Shown here piece after piece: positions 36,129 through 44,572 of a stretch of DNA of 64,000 bases. The notes below the pieces were generated by a model that did not search any database, was not told where the DNA came from, and saw only the letters and a list, made by a program, of their open reading frames with translations. This DNA is from Anaerotignum faecicola (GTDB lineage: Bacteria > Bacillota > Clostridia > Lachnospirales > Anaerotignaceae), in NCBI RefSeq assembly GCF_003865035.1, contig NZ_BHVZ01000001.1, positions 806,001 to 870,000 of the forward strand, read 5' to 3'. Each line of letters opens with the position of its first letter. Position 1 is the first letter of the stretch. The translations under genes were made by a program, and so were the position numbers.

Positions 36129-37075
36129 TGGCCATCGCTCCCCCAAATACCTCCATAGAGCACACCATCTTTTCCAAGGAACAACATCCGGCTGCGAAGC
36201 AGGCTGCACTGCTCCACAGCGACCTTGTTTCCGTCACAGGTGGGAATAGCCTCCTGTTTTTTCCCAAGGTGATCACCATGAGCGGTAAGGAAGTAGAATT
36301 TATCCCGTTGCTGGTATCCGCCTTGAAACAGGAAGGTATTGCCGGACGGGGCAACAGAAAAAGCTCCGCTTCCTTCGATTGGCAGTTCAAATACAAAGTC
36401 CTCTTTGAAGTTCGTCCGCACCAGCCGGAATTCATCGTAATAATAAAACCACAGGTTTTCTTCTTCGTCCAGGCTGATGGCATAGCAGTCATAGATGGAA
36501 TACTTCTCATTCTTCCAGAGAGGAGTTCCCTCCGATGTCCATGCAATCAGGCCGCAAGCGCCCAGAGGTTCATCCCAACCGTAATTACCAAATACACCTT
36601 CGTCAAAGTAGCTGGTAATGATGGTGCCATCTTTTTTTACCACACAGTCTTGAATGCCATCCCCCAGGCAGAAACGGGACAGCACAGCTCCGTCCCGGCT
36701 GACGATCCAGGCGTTCTGGTCGGGGCCATTTTCCCGATAGGCGCATCTTGCCCCCAGCAGGAGGAAGTGGTCACCTGCGGGCCGCAAATAATGGAACTGG
36801 AACTTCAAGAGGCCAAGAGGAAACAGCGTCATTTCCAGCACCCGCTGTTCCGCCCAATCCAGCTGGATTTCCACTGCGGTATAGGTGGAAGGAGTGCTGA
36901 GCCAGTCCTTACCCTGTGTTTCGGACGGCTGTTCCATGAGAAGATAGACTTTTCCATCCCTTGCCGTGAAAAAGTCTGTCACTTCTGTGCCCTCCAGATG
37001 GTTTTCCCGGCGCAGCTGGTTCAGGTCAATGATGGAGAACAACGGCAGATTTTTGGCTTTTATAGGTTTGTTCAT
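36125..37075 (-). CDS. Beta-propeller-like protein of unknown function
   Basis: 316 residues. A series of short strand pairs ending in DG, SG or DE turns (for example AWIVSRDGAVLSRF, LWFYYYDEFRLVRTNFKEDF, MLFLGKDGVLYGGIWG) suggests a six- or seven-bladed propeller. No signal peptide. Translationally coupled to the next gene. Immunity role inferred from context. Confidence 0.5.
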   Translation of the reverse strand: MNKPIKAKNLPLFSIIDLNQLRRENHLEGTEVTDFFTARDGKVYLLMEQPSETQGKDWLSTPSTYTAVEIQLDWAEQRVLEMTLFPLGLLKFQFHYLRPAGDHFLLLGARCAYRENGPDQNAWIVSRDGAVLSRFCLGDGIQDCVVKKDGTIITSYFDEGVFGNYGWDEPLGACGLIAWTSEGTPLWKNEKYSIYDCYAISLDEEENLWFYYYDEFRLVRTNFKEDFVFELPIEGSGAFSVAPSGNTFLFQGGYQQRDKFYFLTAHGDHLGKKQEAIPTCDGNKVAVEQCSLLRSRMLFLGKDGVLYGGIWGSDGQ

Positions 37076-37090
37076 AGTGTCTCCTCCTGG

Positions 37091-37390
37091 CTACTTTAAC
37101 GCTCCATCATAGGTGTGAGTTTCCCAGATGGCCTCAAATTCCGCCTTCTCTATGATGCAGGCGTGGAACTCCTCGCCCCAGACATGGGCGTTCAATTCCT
37201 CCACGGTGAGGATTGGTGTGATCTCGATGGCGCCGTCGTAAAGGGCAGGGATGTTGCGGGTGCGGCCATCCGCAAAGATGTCAATGGAGCGGAGGGCCAA
37301 CCGCTCATTTTCGGTATCCACTTCATAGAGGATGACCGATGGTTCACCCTCCGGTGCGCCCTCCCAAAAGAGCTTGATATACTCGATCAT
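37091..37390 (-). CDS. DUF6881-type protein
   Basis: 99 residues, one domain. The layout EYIKLFWEGAPEGEPSVILYEVDTEN then RSIDIFADGR matches DUF6881. Small cytosolic protein in the immunity run. Function unknown. Confidence 0.65.
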   Translation of the reverse strand: MIEYIKLFWEGAPEGEPSVILYEVDTENERLALRSIDIFADGRTRNIPALYDGAIEITPILTVEELNAHVWGEEFHACIIEKAEFEAIWETHTYDGALK

Positions 37391-37400
37391 TCCATTTCCC

Positions 37401-37664
37401 TCATTTGAACCAATGCCACCCCGTCATGGTGCCGGTTACCTCATCTATCTGTATTGCAATATCATAATTGCCGCGACAGCCCAGCAAGGCCGCAAGATGA
37501 TCATTTTCCATAATCAAATCATAAAACTCAACCGCTATACCTTGGAATTCCTCTGGGATCTCCAGCACAGAAAAGAAATCCACTGACTGAGCATTTTGGA
37601 AAAATTCAATGGCCGTTTTACTGCATTTTACTACTATCCCTGTTTGAGTAGTTAACTCTCTCAT
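37401..37664 (-). CDS. Uncharacterised 87-residue protein
   Basis: Begins MRELTTQTGIVVKCSKTA and ends GTMTGWHWFK. No family recognised. It overlaps the upstream gene by four bases (ATGA at 37661-37664), which supports expression. Confidence 0.55.
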   Translation of the reverse strand: MRELTTQTGIVVKCSKTAIEFFQNAQSVDFFSVLEIPEEFQGIAVEFYDLIMENDHLAALLGCRGNYDIAIQIDEVTGTMTGWHWFK

Positions 37665-38101
37665 GCTTCCGCTGCCTCGCTCATGTTCAGATACATCCGC
37701 ATCGTTTTTTCATCGGCACAGGCTGCTCGGATCATTTTGGCCAGCATCATCAAATCGTCGATGTATTGGGAGTACACGCAGAACACATCTTCGTCGGAGT
37801 CGAAGTGAAACAGATCCACGCCGCTGTTGTTTTCCTCGAACTCCTGGATCACGCCCCGGACAAGCCGCTCCCAATCCTCGCTGCTGCCGATCAGTCCCAG
37901 CCGTCGGAATTCCTCTGTCCGGAATCCGTCACTGATTTTCAGCAGAAGGGAGATCGCATAGGGGTGGTGGGGAATGAGAAAGAATGGCGCGATCTGCTCC
38001 GGCTTCGCCCAAATTTTGAAGGGCGGGCGCGGGTCAGGTATCCAGGGCAAGATTTCCCATTCGTCCTCCGGTCGGTTTCCGTATTGGCAAAGGTCTTTCA
38101 T
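37661..38101 (-). CDS. Imm51-like immunity protein
   Basis: 146 residues. The order FFLIPHHPYAISLLLKISDGF, GLIGSSEDWERLVRG, then FHFDSDEDVFCVYSQYIDDLMMLAKMI follows the Imm51 family layout. Cytosolic. The cognate toxin is unknown. Confidence 0.62.
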   Translation of the reverse strand: MKDLCQYGNRPEDEWEILPWIPDPRPPFKIWAKPEQIAPFFLIPHHPYAISLLLKISDGFRTEEFRRLGLIGSSEDWERLVRGVIQEFEENNSGVDLFHFDSDEDVFCVYSQYIDDLMMLAKMIRAACADEKTMRMYLNMSEAAEA

Positions 38102-38128
38102 AGTGTTCTCCTTTGTTCTGTCACATTT

Positions 38129-39076
38129 TTAATCCTGCTCTCGATAACTGGCTTCAATGTCAATGAACCGCACATACACGGCGCAGATTTTGCCCTTGGC
38201 GTCATACCCGAAGTAGACAGGATAGTAACCATCCCCCCAGCCGGAGGCAAAGATGGGCAGGTTGCAGTCCGTGCCCGGCACTGTCCAGTTGAGCCAGTCG
38301 CCGCAGTCCCCCTGATATTTGGGGTAGGCTTTGGCGTTTTCTTCCAGAAGATCGCAGAACAGGTCGTTGTAGGGGTCGATGTCCGGGTCCTCCTCCAGCC
38401 GCTTGGCCCAGTATGTTTTGAAAGCCGCCTGGGTCTGGATGTCTGCAATACACCCCATTCCGGCATCTACGCCGAAACCGAAGTAGTCATCATCTCCCAG
38501 TGCCGCGTCCAGATTCTCGTTGCCCACCATGCCCAGCTCATGGCGGACAGGCTTTTCCCGGCTGACCTCCACCTTGACGCAGGCGTAGCGGTCGCCGTAT
38601 TGTTCGCTGGGTACCACGCAGATTTTCACCGGGTAAGTTCCGGCGGGGATCGTTTGAAGGAAAGGCAGAGTGTCCTCCAGCTCCACCAGCGGATCGCAGG
38701 CGAAAATCGTTCCTGTTAGGAAATTGACGACGCCAATGTCCAGTACATCCACCGCCATGTTCCCAATCACTTTCTCTGTGAAATGGGCCTCCAAGTCATC
38801 TTTACAGGTCAATTTATCCTTGATTGCTTCGTATTTGTTCAACCATTCAGTTGTAGGCATATCAGTTTCCTCCTGTTGGTTCTGTTTTTTGATATACGCG
38901 CTCTTAGAGCCGTCCCAGTAGCAGTTCACACATCGGCCATTCTGGAAATGATGGTCACAATTCGGGTAGCCATAGAGAACATGGGCACATTCCGGGCACA
39001 GCCCCATCATCTGTGAGGAGCCTTTGAAAAACAGGCTTCCGCACTCATCACAAAGGACCAGTTCTTTTTCTGCCAT
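38129..39076 (-). CDS. DUF4241 protein with N-terminal zinc ribbon
   Basis: 315 residues from the ATG at 39076; a GTG three codons earlier is possible. Residues 5-55 carry four CxxC-like pairs (CDECG, CPECA, CDHHF, CVNCYW) that likely bind zinc. About 95-315 is DUF4241: TGTIFACDPLVELEDTLPF, IPAGTYPVKI, GFGVDAGMGCIAD and the closing GDGYYPVYFGYD. DUF4241 is a common member of immunity loci. Confidence 0.78.
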   Translation of the reverse strand: MAEKELVLCDECGSLFFKGSSQMMGLCPECAHVLYGYPNCDHHFQNGRCVNCYWDGSKSAYIKKQNQQEETDMPTTEWLNKYEAIKDKLTCKDDLEAHFTEKVIGNMAVDVLDIGVVNFLTGTIFACDPLVELEDTLPFLQTIPAGTYPVKICVVPSEQYGDRYACVKVEVSREKPVRHELGMVGNENLDAALGDDDYFGFGVDAGMGCIADIQTQAAFKTYWAKRLEEDPDIDPYNDLFCDLLEENAKAYPKYQGDCGDWLNWTVPGTDCNLPIFASGWGDGYYPVYFGYDAKGKICAVYVRFIDIEASYREQD

Positions 39077-39081
39077 AGGGT

Positions 39082-39408
39082 TCACCAGTCCCGTTCCCGG
39101 ATGGCCTCCTCGGTGTCAATAGGAATGCCAAACCACTCCAGAATGTAGGCCACGGTTGCCGCGATACATTCCCGTGCCACCGTTTCGATCTCGCTGTCGT
39201 GCTCGTCAAACTCCTCCTGGAGATCATTGATGCCGCAGACCGCCTCGTCCAGCGTTTCCTGCACCACTTCGGTGTCGGTTTCGCCGCTCTCCAACAGGTC
39301 GATGACCTTCTGAAGCTCGTCCTTTACCTTGTCCACCAGAAAAGCAGGATAGTAATCGTCCTGATACATCTCGTCCAGCAGCTTGTAATTGGGGTCAAAT
39401 GCTTTCAT
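39082..39408 (-). CDS. DUF5713 protein
   Basis: 108 residues, the whole being the domain: LLDEMYQDDYYPAFLVDKVKDELQKVIDLLESG, then INDLQEEFDEHDSEIETVARE and the final EEAIRERDW. Helical, acidic, cytosolic. Confidence 0.78.
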   Translation of the reverse strand: MKAFDPNYKLLDEMYQDDYYPAFLVDKVKDELQKVIDLLESGETDTEVVQETLDEAVCGINDLQEEFDEHDSEIETVARECIAATVAYILEWFGIPIDTEEAIRERDW

Positions 39409-39444
39409 AGGGATTGCTCCTTTCCTCGTGTATGTCAGTCACGC

Positions 39445-39948
39445 TCAGCTCTCATGTGTGATACAGAAAATCTCCTTGTTCAAATCAAAGTAGATTACCA
39501 TCAGTTCGTCGGTAATCTCCGGGTTAAAGGACAGATCCAGAATGAAAACTTGCTGGTTCATCTCGCTATCCACCAGACTGCCGAACCGCTTGAGCTTCAA
39601 AAAGTCAACCATCTCAGCAAAGGACAGTTTGGCTGGGTCGGTTCCCGGAAAAAGTTCCGCCACAATATCCGGGCCTACATCGTCCCGATGGAACTCCATG
39701 AAAAATGTCACAACGCTATGGTAGCGGCTGTCCTCGTCTGCCAGCGCCGCTTTGATGGCGGCTTTGGCCTTCTCCGCCAATTTCTCCGCCTCATCCAGCA
39801 TTTCGCCCACCGCGTCCATGGCAGAAGGATTGTCGGTCAGTTCCTCATCTACATCAAAGAGAAAGGGCAGTCCCGTGTCCTCGGGAAAAGTAAAGATTTC
39901 CTCGTCGGGCGTGTATTCAAAATCAATGCGTTTACTGTTTAGTTTCAT
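39445..39948 (-). CDS. DUF2004-like immunity protein
   Basis: 167 residues from the ATG at 39948 (MKLNSKRIDFEYTPDEE), preceded by AAGGAGGA; an earlier start runs back into the neighbouring gene. The C-terminal SLVDSEMNQQVFILDLSFNPEITDELMVIYFDLNKEIFCITHES fits DUF2004. Acidic. Confidence 0.65.
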   Translation of the reverse strand: MKLNSKRIDFEYTPDEEIFTFPEDTGLPFLFDVDEELTDNPSAMDAVGEMLDEAEKLAEKAKAAIKAALADEDSRYHSVVTFFMEFHRDDVGPDIVAELFPGTDPAKLSFAEMVDFLKLKRFGSLVDSEMNQQVFILDLSFNPEITDELMVIYFDLNKEIFCITHES

Positions 39949-39961
39949 CAGGCTATCCTCC

Positions 39962-40801
39962 TTATCCTGCAAGGTTGGCATAGGTAATGCCCTTCTTCAA
40001 AGAGCCGCTAACCTCTACCGAATGGCCCCAGAACATATCGTCATCGTTATAATAGGCGGTAAAACGGCCGCCGGGAGAAACGGAAACCTCGGTGAGCAGG
40101 ATGCGCTGGGTAAACTCCTCCTCCGTGATGGGGGCTGTTTCCGGGTCACGGGCGCTTTCCTCATCCTGGGAAAGCCAGTTGTTGGCAAGCCCAGTCAGGT
40201 TTTTGGCCGCAAAGTCCCGCATGGCCTTGTCCCAGGTTTCCTGATCTGTAACCAGCCTCTTGGCGGCGTTGCGGGCGCGAGTCCATGAGGGCTTGCTCTC
40301 AGCATTGACCTCCAGAGAAAGGCGTACATCCTTTCCGCACCACTGGATCTCACCCTCAAAGGCATCATAGTCCTTATCCAGCGTCAGCTCACCCAGCACT
40401 TCGTCCTGGATCACCACCGGCTTGTGGTACTCGTCCAGAATGGCCTGAAGCTCCGGGCAGTCCTCATGAGCTCTGACCACTTCGGAGATGCACCAGGGCC
40501 GCGCCACCAGATTTTGCGCCCGTTCTTCTTTCATCCGGCGGATCTTCAGGCGGCAGATCTGCTCCTTGCCAAAGCGTCCCCAGCCCTTTTCGCCGTTACG
40601 CTCCTCCTCGGTGACCGGCCAATCCAGCCGCTCCTCTTTGGTGCTGACCTTGCCGGTGTCACAGAACACTATGCCCAGCGTCACAATGGTCATTTCCCAA
40701 AAGTTACCTTTCCAGTTAAATCCGCCCCCAATGCAGCGATTGATCAAAGCGACCACTTCCTGCTCCTCGGACTCGTACATCTCATAAAATTCTTCAAACA
40801 T
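39962..40801 (-). CDS. DUF2262 protein
   Basis: 279 residues. The C-terminal two thirds (about 125-275) follow DUF2262: VLGELTLDKDYDAFEGEIQWCGKDVRLSLE, then FAAKNLTGLANNWL and YYNDDDMFWGHSVEVSGSLKKG. The N-terminal 110 residues are unique. An immunity-associated family, cytosolic. Confidence 0.75.
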   Translation of the reverse strand: MFEEFYEMYESEEQEVVALINRCIGGGFNWKGNFWEMTIVTLGIVFCDTGKVSTKEERLDWPVTEEERNGEKGWGRFGKEQICRLKIRRMKEERAQNLVARPWCISEVVRAHEDCPELQAILDEYHKPVVIQDEVLGELTLDKDYDAFEGEIQWCGKDVRLSLEVNAESKPSWTRARNAAKRLVTDQETWDKAMRDFAAKNLTGLANNWLSQDEESARDPETAPITEEEFTQRILLTEVSVSPGGRFTAYYNDDDMFWGHSVEVSGSLKKGITYANLAG

Positions 40802-40813
40802 AGATCATTCTCC

Positions 40814-41434
40814 TCATCCCTCTATATGATTGCGGTATTCCTTTTCAAGCTGGGTGTACCACCGTTTCAGCATGGTTTCCAGACTGGTCTTTCCGTTGCG
40901 ATCTGTAAAAACAAGAAACTTCTGCATCAGTCTGGGGAACAGATATTTGCCCGCTTTTGTCAGATCCTGATTGAGATAGACCATCCGCAGGATACGGCCC
41001 TGCCGGTCCAGAGGGTCCTTTTTCAGCAGTTCCTTTTCAAAGCAGAAGCGCAGGAATACCACATTCTCGTCGTAGAAGTCCTCCACCACAGCCGCGCCGA
41101 TGCTGGTGTAGGTGATGTCGTACACCAAACGGCTCCAATCAAATTTCTCGGCATAGAGAAGTTTCAGCGCCTTCGCCCAATGTTCCTCCGGGATCACCAG
41201 CATCCTGTGCTGGGCGGTGCTGGAGTAGCCGTGGTAGACGGGTTCCGGCTGCCCCAGCAGTTCACTCACACTGTCGGCATAGACGAAGCACAACTCCTCG
41301 TCGAACAGACCACCGATAAAGTTACCATTGCAGTACAGCATATAATTCTTGGACTTGGCCGGAGAATAAGAGAGGTTATATTCCTGGGAGTCCAGGCTTT
41401 TATGTACCTTGTTCAGAAAGTCTATGGATGTCAT
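40814..41434 (-). CDS. Uncharacterised immunity-operon protein (TfoX-like start)
   Basis: 206 residues. About 28-75 (KSKNYMLYCNGNFIGGLFDEELCFVYADSVSELL) loosely recalls the TfoX N-terminal fold, in which a small molecule-free alpha/beta domain carries a GxxxGG turn. The C-terminal half is helical with Lys/Arg. Low confidence in any family. Confidence 0.5.
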   Translation of the reverse strand: MTSIDFLNKVHKSLDSQEYNLSYSPAKSKNYMLYCNGNFIGGLFDEELCFVYADSVSELLGQPEPVYHGYSSTAQHRMLVIPEEHWAKALKLLYAEKFDWSRLVYDITYTSIGAAVVEDFYDENVVFLRFCFEKELLKKDPLDRQGRILRMVYLNQDLTKAGKYLFPRLMQKFLVFTDRNGKTSLETMLKRWYTQLEKEYRNHIEG

Positions 41435-41445
41435 GGTCTTGCTCC

Positions 41446-42525
41446 TTATTCCTCAAACTCACCCTCGATCATCCCGTTCAGATACCGTCCGGGATCTGCG
41501 ATGAAGTCATCCCATTTGGCCAGAGGGTGGAATTCCTCATGCTCGATGTCCAGATACCACAGTTTTTTGTCCCTGGGGCTCCACAGCAGCAGATAGTCGC
41601 TGTAGTTGTCCATCTGCACCATCAGGGAGAGCAGCTTCTTCCGTTTCCAGGTCATCTCCTGCACATCCATGAAGGAGTAGAGCTCCGCCCACTTCACCCA
41701 TTCCTGATCCGGGAACTCCAGCCGCAGGGGGCCGGTCTTCAAGTATTCCACCAGCTTGGCAGGCAGCTTGTAGGGCATAAGCTGCCGGATCTTTTCCTGC
41801 TCGTTGTGCCATTCCTCCGGCTCCAGGGCTTTCAGGTAGTCGGCCATCTCCTGATTCTTGTTCTGCACCGCCACGGTGTAAGGCCGGTCGCCGTATTTGT
41901 CAGCAATGGTGATGTCGGCTCCTTGCTCAATGAGCCAGCGCACCATGGGGAGATTCTTATGCCGAGCCGCTTCGGTGACAGCGGTGGGGGCGTTCGGAAA
42001 CACCATGTCCGGCTTGTGGTAATTGATGTCTGCCCCTTTTTCCAGAAGCAGCCGGGCAAGTTTGGTGTTGCCCTCGGACACAGCGGCCCGGAATGCCTCG
42101 CCGCCAAACTTGTCCACTGTGATCCCAGCTTGCTCCAGCACCTGGATATTCTCCGCTCGCTGTCCCCAGCGTACTTCCTGGAAGGCCCGCTCTTTCTGCT
42201 TCGAGCTGAGTTTTGCGGCCTGTCCAGCAAAGAGCGCCACCACCTCCGGCCCACAACAGCGGGCGGCGGTGAGCAGCAGGGGCTGTTCCTCTGCCAGATC
42301 GGGATCAGCTCCATGCTCCAGCAGGAAGTGGATCATGGGCACATCATTCCGAAAAACCGCGATCTCCAATGGCATCAGCTTGATGTATTCGCTGAGCTGG
42401 ATGGGAACATCTAAATCCAGACCGCCTTGTAGCAACGCCTCCAACTTGGGAGTGTCATGGTCACAGATGGCAGCAGCCGTTTCCGGAAGGGTCTCCCAGC
42501 GGCCAATATATGCAATTTGGTACAT
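41446..42525 (-). CDS. Ankyrin-repeat immunity-type protein
   Basis: 359 residues. Ankyrin repeats fill about 50-230: LEIAVFRNDVPMIHFLLEHGADPDLA, FRAAVSEGNTKLARLLLEKGADINYH, VTEAARHKNLPMVRWLIEQGADITIAD and PYTVAVQNKNQEMADYL. The C-terminal 120 residues are a non-repeat alpha/beta part. Ankyrin proteins are frequent immunity proteins in toxin loci and bind the toxin. Confidence 0.82.
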   Translation of the reverse strand: MYQIAYIGRWETLPETAAAICDHDTPKLEALLQGGLDLDVPIQLSEYIKLMPLEIAVFRNDVPMIHFLLEHGADPDLAEEQPLLLTAARCCGPEVVALFAGQAAKLSSKQKERAFQEVRWGQRAENIQVLEQAGITVDKFGGEAFRAAVSEGNTKLARLLLEKGADINYHKPDMVFPNAPTAVTEAARHKNLPMVRWLIEQGADITIADKYGDRPYTVAVQNKNQEMADYLKALEPEEWHNEQEKIRQLMPYKLPAKLVEYLKTGPLRLEFPDQEWVKWAELYSFMDVQEMTWKRKKLLSLMVQMDNYSDYLLLWSPRDKKLWYLDIEHEEFHPLAKWDDFIADPGRYLNGMIEGEFEE

Positions 42526-42532
42526 AAGGCAC

Positions 42533-42874
42533 CTACTTTCGTTGTTGTTTCACTTTATAGGGAACGGTTCGGCCCAGCACCCGGCCCTTGCCAACGGCAT
42601 TGGCTCCCTCATAGATCAAAAATTCCGCATTGTTTTCCAGCGGGGCATAGTCAATGGTATCTGGATATAGGGGTTGGGCATTTCCCAAAGCTGGTGTATC
42701 AAATGTACACTCGGTTCCGTCCAGAAAGCATACACCCAAATATTCTGTAGTTCCTGTGACCACAAAATGGGGACAATACTTTCCGCTGACCAGGCTGGGT
42801 GGTATTTTTCGTTTGCCGCTCCAGAAGATGACCTCCACATGGAGCACCGCCCGGTTTTCATCTGTCCCGATCAC
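42533..42874 (-). CDS. EF-Tu-C-like beta-barrel protein
   Basis: 113 residues from a GTG at 42874, eight bases after AAAGGAGG. That site decides the start; a longer reading frame would run through the upstream gene. It has VEVIFWSGKRKIPPSLVSGKYCPHFV, EYLGVCF and a late EGANAVGKGRVL, the layout of small proteins with an elongation-factor-Tu-C-like barrel. Possibly a toxin decoy for EF-Tu-directed toxins; this is inference only. Confidence 0.62.
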   Translation of the reverse strand: MIGTDENRAVLHVEVIFWSGKRKIPPSLVSGKYCPHFVVTGTTEYLGVCFLDGTECTFDTPALGNAQPLYPDTIDYAPLENNAEFLIYEGANAVGKGRVLGRTVPYKVKQQRK

Positions 42875-42915
42875 GCTGTCGCCCTCCTTTATCCCGTCAT
42901 CTGGCTGCGGTATAC

Positions 42916-43458
42916 TCAGGCCAGCTCTGCGTCCAGGATCTGGACTGGTTTTCCTTTCTCGTTCACATAGTAAAGGGCGATATAGTCGATGCCGTCCCGC
43001 TTGGCCTGCTCCCACGGCATCCGTTCACCGTTGATCAGTTCCACGGTATCCGCCTCATCCGGTTCAAAGGTCTCTTTTTCGTCCTCATAGTCAATGCTGT
43101 ACCCCAGCTCCAGCACCAACTTGGAGGCGGGGATCTCATACCGCTTGAGGGGGCGGTGCTCCAGCTCGGATGGATCATGTTCATCGCAGAACATATTGCC
43201 GTAGCCATGCCGTCCATCGTCAAAGATGACGAACTCCTCGCCGCTCTCCGGGTCACGGGCTGTCACCAGTCCGGGGGCCTCGTCGCTATCTATGATATAG
43301 GATTGGGGTTCTCCTTTCACCGTGAGCAGATCTCCGTAATACCAAACCTCCAGCAGTTCATTGCCGGTGGTGGAACAAAGTATCACGGTGGGCAAACGCT
43401 TCTCCGCCCATTCTTTCACATGGCCGATGAGCCAGGTGGGATATTTCTCAGTCATCAT
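42916..43458 (-). CDS. Uncharacterised immunity-operon protein
   Basis: 180 residues, acidic. It begins MMTEKYPTWLIGHVKEWAEKR; strands then alternate with acidic turns, ending LYYVNEKGKPVQILDAELA. No family recognised. Cytosolic, within the continuous minus-strand run. Confidence 0.55.
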   Translation of the reverse strand: MMTEKYPTWLIGHVKEWAEKRLPTVILCSTTGNELLEVWYYGDLLTVKGEPQSYIIDSDEAPGLVTARDPESGEEFVIFDDGRHGYGNMFCDEHDPSELEHRPLKRYEIPASKLVLELGYSIDYEDEKETFEPDEADTVELINGERMPWEQAKRDGIDYIALYYVNEKGKPVQILDAELA

Positions 43459-43471
43459 AGTCTTTCTCCTC

Positions 43472-43705
43472 CTATTTCAATTTCAGCACAAATCCCCAGA
43501 TACTCACCACAATCAAGAGGACACCCAACAGAAAGAACACCACCCGCCGGTATCCTCTGCTGTGGCGGTGGGCATCCCGCGTACCAGTGGGGTCGCAGAG
43601 CCAGTTCCAGTTGCGGGTCGCTCCAATTAAAATCACGGCCCCGATGAGCACCGAGGCAATATACCAATGCTCTTGCAAAAATACTGTGATCTGTTCGCTG
43701 TTCAT
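43472..43705 (-). CDS. Imm17-family membrane immunity protein
   Basis: 77 residues with two membrane helices (about 10-28 and 54-74) around a polar loop. ATRNWNWLCDP and the RRVVFFLLGVLLIVVSIWGF end fit the Imm17 layout. It acts in the membrane, so it may guard against toxins that attack the envelope or cross it. Four bases overlap with the upstream TPR gene. Confidence 0.72.
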   Translation of the reverse strand: MNSEQITVFLQEHWYIASVLIGAVILIGATRNWNWLCDPTGTRDAHRHSRGYRRVVFFLLGVLLIVVSIWGFVLKLK

Positions 43706-44214
43706 TTACATATAACCCCCTTTTCATCATCGGGAGTTTCCCGCCGAATAAATTCCTCCCGTTCTTTCAAATCTATTTCCAAGGCTTTTTCCTCCTCAAG
43801 ATATTCCTCGCAGTCCCGAACCAGCTTTTGGGCGGCTGGGTCATCCGGGGCCAGGGCCAGCCAGCATTTTGCGTATTCATAGGCGGTGGCTGCGGAGCGG
43901 TACGCCATCAGGCAGGAATAGCCCATCCGGGAGTTCCAGTAGGGATCGTTCTCTCCCTGGGTGCGAACGGACTCCAGCAGTCGGATGGCGTACTGGATGA
44001 GATTTCCGTCCACTTCACTGTCGGTTCCGTGCTCTCCATGATCTCCCAGCACCGCCAGATTGCTGTAAGCCCGACTCAGCTTGACGGTCAGCAGATAGCC
44101 CCGCTCCTGTTCCGGGATGGCTTCAATGGCCCGGATACACCGGGAATACTCGTCCTTCTTATTCCATTGCTCAAGCTGCTCCAGCAGCTTTGCTTCTTCT
44201 GCCTGATTCATCAT
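43702..44214 (-). CDS. TPR-like protein, paralogue of modules in the giant protein
   Basis: 170 residues. The order LLEQLEQWNKKDEYSRCIRAIEAIP, LSRAYSNLA and LLESVRTQGENDPYWNSRMGYS is close to residues 805-957 and more distantly 288-418 of the giant protein at 27997-34215. It consists of helical hairpins of the TPR type. A stand-alone version of a module that was also built into the giant chain. Confidence 0.75.
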   Translation of the reverse strand: MMNQAEEAKLLEQLEQWNKKDEYSRCIRAIEAIPEQERGYLLTVKLSRAYSNLAVLGDHGEHGTDSEVDGNLIQYAIRLLESVRTQGENDPYWNSRMGYSCLMAYRSAATAYEYAKCWLALAPDDPAAQKLVRDCEEYLEEEKALEIDLKEREEFIRRETPDDEKGVICK

Positions 44215-44232
44215 TTCACCGCCTTTTCTGTG

Positions 44233-44511
44233 TCATGCTTTGCCTTTTTTGAAGTGTCCACTGCCTCGCCAAGTGTTGACCACACAGGTGAAGATCTGGC
44301 CGCAGTGCTTGCACCTAATCATGTGAGCCATGATTTCATCCGCCCAGCCATCCTCTGTCTTTACCTTCTCCAGTAGGCAGGTGGATTCCTCTTGCATCAG
44401 TTCAAATTCCCCCTCCGACACCAACTGCTGAATGTAAGCAATACAGGCCAGATAGTCCTTTGGGGCGTCAAATTTTCTCCATGTTTGAATGTTTCGGCAG
44501 TGCTCGCACAT
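44233..44511 (-). CDS. Small zinc-ribbon protein
   Basis: 92 residues from the ATG at 44511; a longer frame lacks a ribosome site. MCEHCRNIQTW at the start and CKHCGQIF near residue 68 give two CxxC pairs for one zinc. Ends GSGHFKKGKA. Role unknown. Confidence 0.6.
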   Translation of the reverse strand: MCEHCRNIQTWRKFDAPKDYLACIAYIQQLVSEGEFELMQEESTCLLEKVKTEDGWADEIMAHMIRCKHCGQIFTCVVNTWRGSGHFKKGKA

Positions 44512-44572
44512 AGTGGACGCCTCCTTACGCAAATACCTGCTGGTATTTCTCTTTTCATACTGTGCGACTTTT

